From positions 1 to 30,351 of the forward strand of contig CAJXAU010000001.1 in assembly GCA_913050205.1 (NCBI GenBank): a stretch of DNA of 30,351 nt, given 5' to 3'. The position numbers and the translations under genes were made by a program. The notes under the pieces were generated by a model. The model was not told where the DNA came from. It did no database searches and saw nothing but the letters and a program-made list of their open reading frames with translations. The DNA is from an uncultured Verrucomicrobiota bacterium. GTDB taxonomy: Bacteria > Verrucomicrobiota > Verrucomicrobiia > Limisphaerales > UBA1096. This document shows positions 16,361 to 21,922 of this stretch, one piece after another (positions within the stretch are counted from its first letter, which is position 1; every line of letters begins with the position of its first letter).

Positions 16361-17290
16361 TTATATTTTTTCCAGCACACGCAACTGCGCACTACGACTA
16401 CGGGGGTTGCGCCCCAACTCCGCCTCGCTTGGCTTGATCGCCTTTCGACTCAGCTCCCTCGCTAGCGGCTCGCGCGGCTCGCGCAACTCCGGTAAATCCA
16501 CCTCGCCTCGCACCGTGTACGGCTTGGCCAATTGCCGACTGAACTGTTTCACCATCCGATCCTCACCGGAGTGAAACGTGATCACCGCCAGCCGGCCACC
16601 TGGTTTCAGTACCGACCAGCCGGCATTCAGCCCGGCCTCCACCTGCCCCAGCTCATCGTTTACCGCCATCCGCAACGCCTGAAACACACCAGTCGCTGGA
16701 TGAGACCGCGCACCTCGCCTTGGGCAGGCTCTCTCCACCACTTCTGCCAACTGCATCGTTGTTTCAAGTCGTTGCATGCTTCGTTGCTCAACGATCGCAC
16801 GGGCGATGCGGCGCGATTTCCGCTCGCCACCCAGTTTCCAAAAAATCTCCGCCAACTCCTCGCATTCGAGTTCGTTGACCAATTGCACCGCCGACATTCG
16901 CTGCCGACGATCCATCCGCATGTCCAGCGGACCGTCCGACTGAAAACTGAACCCCCGTTCCGCCTCGTCGAGTTGCGGAGAACTCACCCCCAAATCCAGC
17001 AACACCCCATCGCAGGAGCGCTTGGCCAAGTGCTTGGCCAAGCCGGCAAATGCCTCGTGATGCAGCTCCAACCGGTCGCCAAACCGGGCCAAGCGCTTGG
17101 CTGCAGCCGTTAACGCCCAATCGTCCCGGTCGAATCCCACCAGTCGACCTTCCGGCGAACACGCCTCGAGGATCGCCTCCGAGTGCCCGCCGCCTCCAAC
17201 CGTCCCATCCACGTATAACCCGCCGCTCACCGGATTCAGTACGGTCAGCACTTCCTCCAGCAGGACGGGTTCGTGAATAAAGTCGGTCAC
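16361..17290 (-). CDS. rsmH: 16S rRNA m4C1402 methyltransferase RsmH (MraW)
   Basis: SAM-dependent methyltransferase acting on N4 of C1402 in 16S rRNA. 309 aa from GTG 17290, chosen because H-E-P-V-L-L-E-E-V follows directly, as in the family. Motifs: Y-V-D-G-T-V-G-G-G-G-H-S (SAM site), D-R-D-x-x-A, L-D-L-G-V-S-S-P-Q-L-D, R-G-F-S-F-Q-x-D-G-P-L-D-M-R-M, F-Q-A-L-R-M-A-V-N-D-E-L, F-H-S-G-E-D-R and the R-S-R-S-A-x-L-R end. Two full tandem palindromes code G-L-A-K-H-L-A-K-R just before the catalytic L-D-L-G-V-S-S, a third core codes Q-L-A-K-P, and a decayed tandem codes A-K-R-L-A. Confidence 0.96.
   Translation of the reverse strand: MTDFIHEPVLLEEVLTVLNPVSGGLYVDGTVGGGGHSEAILEACSPEGRLVGFDRDDWALTAAAKRLARFGDRLELHHEAFAGLAKHLAKRSCDGVLLDLGVSSPQLDEAERGFSFQSDGPLDMRMDRRQRMSAVQLVNELECEELAEIFWKLGGERKSRRIARAIVEQRSMQRLETTMQLAEVVERACPRRGARSHPATGVFQALRMAVNDELGQVEAGLNAGWSVLKPGGRLAVITFHSGEDRMVKQFSRQLAKPYTVRGEVDLPELREPREPLARELSRKAIKPSEAELGRNPRSRSAQLRVLEKI
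17018..17101. repeat. Palindrome cluster in rsmH
   Basis: Two full cores 12 bp apart (17022-17029 and 17034-17041), then a decayed pair around 17087-17101 in which ggccaagcgcttgg ends in ct instead of cc. This is the best example of the 12-bp unit in two copies. Confidence 0.88.
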
Positions 17291-17313
17291 TCTGCATCGG
17301 TAATTAATTCGGC

Positions 17314-17991
17314 CTATCCGTTTTTCTTCTCAACGTTCTCGGCATAACTCCAAGCCACCCGGCCATTGACGTACACGTCCGTCTTGTAGTCCCGAGCTAT
17401 CTCGATCGCCTCCTGAAATTCCTCCTGGCTCATGCCCTCAATTGACGGCTCCTCCTCCTTCGCAGCGGAAACCGGCCGCACGTTTACCTCGCCGCCTCCC
17501 CCAATCCCCACCAGACGGGTCATGCGATCCAAAAATCCAAATCTGTTTTTCAGCCGAGTAAATATCGAATTCCGCTGCGGCTCCTCTGCAATGAGACTGG
17601 AGCGGAAGGAATCCACTCCGGAACTCTCGCGCAGCGCGATGTCCGACCCCACGAGATCGTTGCGCACCACCCGCACCCGGGTCGGGGTGATTCGACTGTG
17701 CACCTCCACCTGCTCTTCGAGCTGCGGCTTGGCCTTCTCCTGATCTGACTCAAGATGATTACCAGGCGCCTGCGATGAACGATCGATCTCAAGCGGCTCA
17801 ATGAACCCGAACTCCCCCTGATCCTGATCGACCAAGGACGGTTCCACCAACACCACCGATTCTGATTGCTCCGTGGTGCGGGCTTCGGTTTGGACTGACT
17901 CGCTCTTTTGGTTGCCGATCCTACGGGAAAAATGTTTCTCCCGTGGAGACTCGAGCGCTCCGCCCACCGATAAGTACTGCATCAGATTCAT
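17314..17991 (-). CDS. Unrecognised acidic protein between mraZ and rsmH
   Basis: 225 aa; I do not recognise a family. It starts at ATG 17991, overlapping the mraZ stop by ATGA, and ends 23 bp before rsmH, so it is clearly part of the operon. The sequence is polar and Glu/Ser/Gln-rich with no signal peptide or membrane helix, and is probably mostly disordered up to about residue 140. A short basic patch follows (F-T-R-L-K-N-R-F-G-F-L), then a Gly-rich turn. A compact-looking C-terminal 40 residues contain M-S-Q-E-E-F-Q-E-A-I-E-I-A and V-Y-V-N-G-R-V-A-W-S-Y. The basic patch plus acidic linker could suit a protein partner or membrane-surface contact. This is inference only. Confidence 0.8.
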   Translation of the reverse strand: MNLMQYLSVGGALESPREKHFSRRIGNQKSESVQTEARTTEQSESVVLVEPSLVDQDQGEFGFIEPLEIDRSSQAPGNHLESDQEKAKPQLEEQVEVHSRITPTRVRVVRNDLVGSDIALRESSGVDSFRSSLIAEEPQRNSIFTRLKNRFGFLDRMTRLVGIGGGGEVNVRPVSAAKEEEPSIEGMSQEEFQEAIEIARDYKTDVYVNGRVAWSYAENVEKKNG

Positions 17992-18452
17992 AGGTTTAAA
18001 TTCTTTATAGCCGCAGCGGCCACGGCTTCGCTGCCTTGATTGGTTTCCTCAAATCGATCCGGGGCCCAGATTTCAAACTTGTTCAACCGCCCCACTAACA
18101 CCGCCTCCTGCTTGATGCCTGCCACGCTCGCCAGTTCCTCCGGCAAACAAAGACGCCCAACTTTGTCTAGCTTCACATGTGCGGAACTTCCGCCGATCAC
18201 CCGCTCAACCACCGCCGCCTCCTCGTCCGAGAGCGACATTTCGTTCAACCGCTCCAGCAGCACCGCCCATCGCGCAGGAGGTAGCACTAATAAATACTGC
18301 TGCTGACCAATCGGCCACGGCAGGATGGTTAACTCAGTTTTGCCTGATTTCGGCCGCCACTTGGAGGGCACCATGACACGCCGGGACCCATCGATTCCGT
18401 GTCGAAATCGGCCTGTAAAAACGGTCGCTGGCTGGTCCTGGGTTGCTGACAT
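17988..18452 (-). CDS. mraZ: Transcriptional regulator MraZ
   Basis: Dcw-operon repressor in bacteria where it has been studied. 154 aa with two AbrB/SpoVT-like halves carrying the D-x-x-x-R signatures: H-G-I-D-G-S-R-R-V-M-V-P (about 19-30) and K-L-D-K-V-G-R-L-C-L-P. It is the first gene of the operon. Five boxes with exact 10-bp spacing lie directly upstream and overlap the promoter, fitting self-repression by a ring-shaped oligomer. It overlaps the next gene by ATGA. It is slightly longer than most MraZ proteins, owing to a short N-terminal and an Ala-rich C-terminal extension. No obvious strong SD precedes ATG 18452. Confidence 0.93.
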   Translation of the reverse strand: MSATQDQPATVFTGRFRHGIDGSRRVMVPSKWRPKSGKTELTILPWPIGQQQYLLVLPPARWAVLLERLNEMSLSDEEAAVVERVIGGSSAHVKLDKVGRLCLPEELASVAGIKQEAVLVGRLNKFEIWAPDRFEETNQGSEAVAAAAIKNLNL

Positions 18453-18477
18453 GACAGATGCAAAAGGTGACTGAATC

Positions 18478-18522
18478 GCCCGTTGCGTCCCAATGTTTCC
18501 CGTTCTCTACCGTTTCCTCCCC
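18478..18522 (-). promoter_or_regulatory. Predicted MraZ operator: five boxes with 10-bp spacing
   Basis: On the minus strand, boxes GGGGA, CGGTA, CGGGA, TGGGA, CGGGC are separated by exactly 5 nt each; the plus-strand CCC triplets begin at 18479, 18489, 18499 and 18519, with ACC at 18509. In E. coli and Mycoplasma, MraZ binds repeated TGGG-type boxes with 5-nt spacers. The array runs from the promoter spacer to about 26 bp before mraZ. Confidence 0.75.
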
Positions 18523-18532
18523 AACAGGTCAA
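18504..18532 (-). promoter_or_regulatory. Sigma70-like promoter of the dcw operon
   Basis: -35 TTGACC (18527-18532), 17-bp spacer, -10 TAGAGA (18504-18509). The -35 is one base off consensus; the -10 matches only at three of six positions. Position, spacing and overlap with the MraZ boxes support it. Confidence 0.5.
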
Positions 18533-18536
18533 CCGG

Positions 18537-18563
18537 TTTTTTGCATTTTTTTTCAGTTTTTTT
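18537..18563. promoter_or_regulatory. Phased A-tracts upstream of the mraZ promoter
   Basis: Three A/T tracts (18537-18542, 18546-18553, 18557-18563) are centred about 10 bp apart directly upstream of the -35, with a repeated ttgcattt. They would bend DNA or act as an UP element. The remaining 18570-18725, up to queA, shows nothing I can name beyond a possible -10-like gataat near 18624. Confidence 0.5.
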
Positions 18564-18725
18564 GCATTTGCCCCTCCCCTTCCCCGTTTTCAGTTCCATT
18601 CAGGCCAATTCGTTAACGATACAGATAATTGGGCATTTTTGCTGAGCCGATAGCCAAGCGGTTGATCTAACGGACCTCGCAGCAAAGGAATCGCACTTCT
18701 GCCGAAAAACCGGTAAAGAGCGCCC

Positions 18726-19799
18726 GTGCGCACGGCCGATTTTGACTACGATCTTCCAGCGGAACTGATCGCCCAGCATCCCGCAGAACGCCGGGATGCC
18801 TCCCGATTGCTGATCGTGGAGCGCTTGGCCAAGCGCTTGGCCCACTGTCAGTTCACCGACCTGTTAGGCTGCATCGAGCCGGGAGACCTGCTGGTCGTGA
18901 ATAATTCCCGCGTCATCCCGGCACGAGTCCGCGGCCAAAAGGAGGGAGACGGCGCCCGGGTCGAAATATTACTGACTGAGCAGCAAGCACCCGGCCAATG
19001 GTGGTGCATGCTCCGCCCGGGCAAACGCATCCACAACGGCACGCAAATCCAGTTGCACGACCTCGACGGAAACCCAACCGACTACTGGGTCACAGCCATC
19101 GAAAAAAACGAAACCGGCAAGTACCTCCTCCAGTTGCCAGACTCTCCGGACGTCTTCCGTATCCTCTCTGAGATTGGAGAGACGCCGCTGCCGCCGTATA
19201 TCGAGCGTAAACCGGTCGACACTCTCGCCGACAGGGAGCGGTACCAAACGGTCTACGCGAAACAGGAAGGATCCGTGGCTGCACCCACAGCCGGGCTTCA
19301 TTTCACCGGGCCATTTCTCGATGAACTGAACGCAAAGGGGATCGGCTTGGCGGAGGTCACCCTGCACGTTGGTCCGGGGACGTTTCAACCGGTGGAGTGC
19401 GACGTGGTCGAGGATCACCCGATGCACGAAGAGTGGTTTGAGATTTCAGCTCAAGCGGCACAGGCCATCAACGAAACCAAACGGAATGGAGGCCGCATTA
19501 TCGCCGTTGGCACAACGAGCATGCGTGTTCTCGAATCGGCTGGTGACGCGAAAAGCAACATCGCTCCTCAGCAAAACCGGACTGACATTTTCATCTACCC
19601 GCCACACGATTTTCGTATCGTCGATGCGTTGCTCACAAATTTCCATCTGCCCAAGTCAACGCTGCTGATGCTGGTCAGCGCGTTCGCTGCTCCCGGTGGA
19701 GAGGCCGGGCGCGAGTTGGTGATGAAGGCCTACGCCGAAGCAGTCGAACAGCGTTACCGTTTTTTCAGCTATGGCGACGCGATGTTTTTGCACCGATGA
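18726..19799 (+). CDS. queA: S-adenosylmethionine:tRNA ribosyltransferase-isomerase QueA
   Basis: Builds epoxyqueuosine on tRNA from preQ1-modified tRNA and SAM. 357 aa, the normal length. The GTG 18726 start is followed by the family's F-D-Y-D-L-P-A-E-L-I-A-Q-H-P; V-V-N-N-S-R-V-I-P-A-R, E-I-L-L-T, W-W-C-M-L-R-P-G-K-R, P-L-P-P-Y-I, Y-Q-T-V-Y-A, A-A-P-T-A-G-L-H-F-T, H-V-G-P-G-T-F-Q-P-V, H-x-E-W-F and T-N-F-H-L-P-K-S-T-L-L-M follow in order. It is divergent from mraZ and overlaps the next gene by ATGA. A tandem palindrome codes E-R-L-A-K-R-L-A-H in a weakly conserved loop. AAAGAG upstream may serve as ribosome site. Confidence 0.96.
   Translation: MRTADFDYDLPAELIAQHPAERRDASRLLIVERLAKRLAHCQFTDLLGCIEPGDLLVVNNSRVIPARVRGQKEGDGARVEILLTEQQAPGQWWCMLRPGKRIHNGTQIQLHDLDGNPTDYWVTAIEKNETGKYLLQLPDSPDVFRILSEIGETPLPPYIERKPVDTLADRERYQTVYAKQEGSVAAPTAGLHFTGPFLDELNAKGIGLAEVTLHVGPGTFQPVECDVVEDHPMHEEWFEISAQAAQAINETKRNGGRIIAVGTTSMRVLESAGDAKSNIAPQQNRTDIFIYPPHDFRIVDALLTNFHLPKSTLLMLVSAFAAPGGEAGRELVMKAYAEAVEQRYRFFSYGDAMFLHR
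18821..18845 (+). repeat. Tandem palindrome in queA
   Basis: A full copy gcgcttggccaagcgc is followed 12 bp later by a second cttggcc half. The core is at 18825-18832. Confidence 0.88.
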
Positions 19800-20497
19800 A
19801 ACCGCAACGCCCATTTGTGTTGATAAACATGGCGATGACAGCTGATGGGAAAATTGCGCCACCACATCGCCGCTTTGCCCCGATCGGCAGCCGCCGCGAC
19901 CACGACAATCTTCTCAGGCTACGCACCACTGTGGATGCCGTGATGTGCGGTGCAAGGACGGTGGAGTCCGGTAACATCACGATGGATGCTGGTGGAGCCC
20001 GATACGAACGTCAACGCTTGGCCAAGCGCTTAAACCGACAAAACCTAAGAGTGCTTGTCAGTGGTTCCGGTTCGGTCGATCCGGGTGCCGCCATATTCAA
20101 ATCCCGAATTTCACCCATCCTCATTTTTGTCTCAAGCCAAGCCCCGGCCAAGCGCTTGGCCAAGCTCAAGGCTGTTGCGGATGAGGTGATCGTTTGCGGC
20201 GCCAAGTCGGTAGCGCTTGGCCAGGCGCTTGGCCGCCTGCGCCGCGACTGGAACGTAAAACGCCTCCTTTGCGAAGGAGGCGGTGAGTTGAATTTCGAGC
20301 TGCTCCGGCTTGGCCTTGTCGACGAATTGCACCTGACGATTTGCCCCCGATTGATCGGCGGACGGGATGCCCCGACTATCGCGGACGGTGCCGGTTTTCA
20401 GCGCTTGGCCAAGGCCGCAAAACTGGAGCCGGTTGCCCAGCGGCGTACAGGTGACGAGCTGTTTACGACATGGCGCGTCAGGCCAGAATCTCGTTGA
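19796..20497 (+). CDS. RibD C-terminal-domain reductase (pyrimidine reductase-like)
   Basis: 233 aa, dihydrofolate-reductase fold. N-terminal F-V-L-I-N-M-A-M-T-A-D-G-K-I-A, then D-A-V-M-C-G-A-R-T-V, and the C-terminal signature L-C-E-G-G-G-E-L-N-F-E-L-L followed by L-V-D-E-L-H-L-T-I-C-P-R-L-I-G-G. Stand-alone proteins of this type act in riboflavin synthesis (reduction of the ribosylamino-pyrimidine) or on related substrates. There is no deaminase domain, so an exact reaction cannot be assigned. The ATG overlaps the queA stop, so the two are coupled. The 3' end overlaps the convergent DUF1501 gene by 20 bp. It is the gene densest in the palindrome: three full cores plus a tandem of half-sites in 702 bp. 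Confidence 0.85.
   Translation: MKPQRPFVLINMAMTADGKIAPPHRRFAPIGSRRDHDNLLRLRTTVDAVMCGARTVESGNITMDAGGARYERQRLAKRLNRQNLRVLVSGSGSVDPGAAIFKSRISPILIFVSSQAPAKRLAKLKAVADEVIVCGAKSVALGQALGRLRRDWNVKRLLCEGGGELNFELLRLGLVDELHLTICPRLIGGRDAPTIADGAGFQRLAKAAKLEPVAQRRTGDELFTTWRVRPESR
20015..20413 (+). repeat. Palindrome cluster in the RibD-like gene
   Basis: Full cores at 20018, 20156 and 20405. The 20156 copy is preceded 12 bp upstream by a ggccaag half-site, and at 20214-20234 there are two gcttggcc halves 12 bp apart. In the protein these read R-L-A-K-R, A-K-R-L-A-K-L, A-L-G-Q-A-L-G and R-L-A-K-A. Confidence 0.9.
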
Positions 20498-21920
20498 CCA
20501 CTCGGGCGCCCTGCACGCCGGTCAGGCGCTGGTCGAGCCCCTGATAGCGGTAGGTGAACCGTTCGTGATCGATGCCAAGGCACTGCAACACCGTGGCGTT
20601 GAGATCGTTGATGTGCACCGGGTCACGGACAATGTTGTAGCTGAAGTCGTCCGTCTCGCCGTGCACGTGGCCCTTCCGGATTCCGCCACCGGCCATCCAC
20701 ATCGTAAAGCAGCGGCCGTGGTGGTCGCGCCCGTGGTTGTCCTTGGTGAGACTGCCCTGCGAGTAGATCGTCCTGCCGAATTCGCCGCCGCAAATCACGA
20801 CGGTGTCCTCCAGCATGCCGCGCTGCTTGAGATCGCGAACGAGGGCGGCTGCCGGCTGATCGACATCCTCGCACTGGCGGCGGACGTCGCGCGGACAGTT
20901 ACCGTGCTGATCCCAGCCGCGGTGGAACAATTGAACAAACGGCACGCCACGCTCGAGCATACGGCGCGCGAGGATGCAATTGTAGGCAAACTTGCCCGGG
21001 GTCTTGGCGTCCTTGCCGTACTGCTCAAATACATGATCCGGCTCGGATTTCAAGTCGGTCAGGTCCGGCACGCTTGCCTGCATGCGAAAAGCCATCTCGT
21101 ACTGGGCGATGCGAGTCTGGATTTCCGAGTCCTGCGTTTCCTCAAACTTGGCGCGGTTAACGGCGTTGATGCTGTCGAGAATCGCGCGGCGTGACCCGCT
21201 GGTGATGCCCGGTGGGTTGTTCAGGTAGAGCACCGGCTCGCCAGAGCTGCGGAACTTCACGCCCTGATGCTTGGACGGCAGGAAACCGCTGCCCCAAAGA
21301 CGCGAGTAGAGAGCCTGACTGCCGCCGCGTCCCTTGGAGATCATCACGATGTAGCCCGGAAGGTTGTCGCTCGGGCTGCCAAGGCCGTAGTTCAACCAGG
21401 CGCCCATGCTGGGGTGGCCGAGTTGCTGCGTGCCGGTGTTGATGTAAGTGATCGCCGGGTCGTGGTTGATCGCCTCGGTGTTGACACTGCGGATGAGGGA
21501 GATCTCGTCCGCGATCGAGGCGACGTTTGGCAGAATCTCGCTGAAGTATCCGCCGCTCTGCCCGTGTTGCTTGAAATCGAACATCGGGGCCACGCATGGG
21601 AACGACTTTTGGCCGGAGGTCATGCCGGTGATACGCTGGCCGTTGCGGATGGAGTCCGGCAACTCGATGCCGTGAATCTTCCGCATCGCGGGCTTGTAGT
21701 CATACATGTCGATGTGCGACGGGCCGCCGGAGAAAAACAGGTAAATTACCCGCTTGGCCTTGGGTTTGAAATGCGGCTCGCCCATCGCGCCGCGGCCGGC
21801 GGCGTTGAGCATTCCGGGCTGGGCCAGTGAGGCGAGGCCCATCGCGCCCATTCCGCGTGCGCCGATGTTCAAAAACTTGCGGCGATCGATCAGGTGATCC
21901 GAGTTGAGCAGTGGAATCAT
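20478..21920 (-). CDS. DUF1501 secreted protein (Tat substrate)
   Basis: 480 aa from ATG 21920, chosen because an SD (AAGGAG) lies just upstream; the open frame continues into the previous gene. A Tat signal D-R-R-K-F-L is followed by a Gly/Ala-rich hydrophobic stretch. DUF1501 is a sulfatase-/alkaline-phosphatase-like fold; here F-F-S-G-G-P-S-H-I-D-M-Y-D, N-H-D-P-A, H-P-S-M-G-A-W-L-N-Y-G-L-G, H-R-G-W-D-Q-H, G-G-E-F-G-R-T and D-H-H-G-R match that family. It begins 2 bp after the PSCyt1/DUF1549/DUF1553 gene; this pair is a hallmark of Planctomycetes and Verrucomicrobia. The function is not established; roles in complex-polysaccharide use have been suggested. No palindrome copies. Confidence 0.9.
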   Translation of the reverse strand: MIPLLNSDHLIDRRKFLNIGARGMGAMGLASLAQPGMLNAAGRGAMGEPHFKPKAKRVIYLFFSGGPSHIDMYDYKPAMRKIHGIELPDSIRNGQRITGMTSGQKSFPCVAPMFDFKQHGQSGGYFSEILPNVASIADEISLIRSVNTEAINHDPAITYINTGTQQLGHPSMGAWLNYGLGSPSDNLPGYIVMISKGRGGSQALYSRLWGSGFLPSKHQGVKFRSSGEPVLYLNNPPGITSGSRRAILDSINAVNRAKFEETQDSEIQTRIAQYEMAFRMQASVPDLTDLKSEPDHVFEQYGKDAKTPGKFAYNCILARRMLERGVPFVQLFHRGWDQHGNCPRDVRRQCEDVDQPAAALVRDLKQRGMLEDTVVICGGEFGRTIYSQGSLTKDNHGRDHHGRCFTMWMAGGGIRKGHVHGETDDFSYNIVRDPVHINDLNATVLQCLGIDHERFTYRYQGLDQRLTGVQGARVVNEILA

Positions 21921-21922
21921 GT

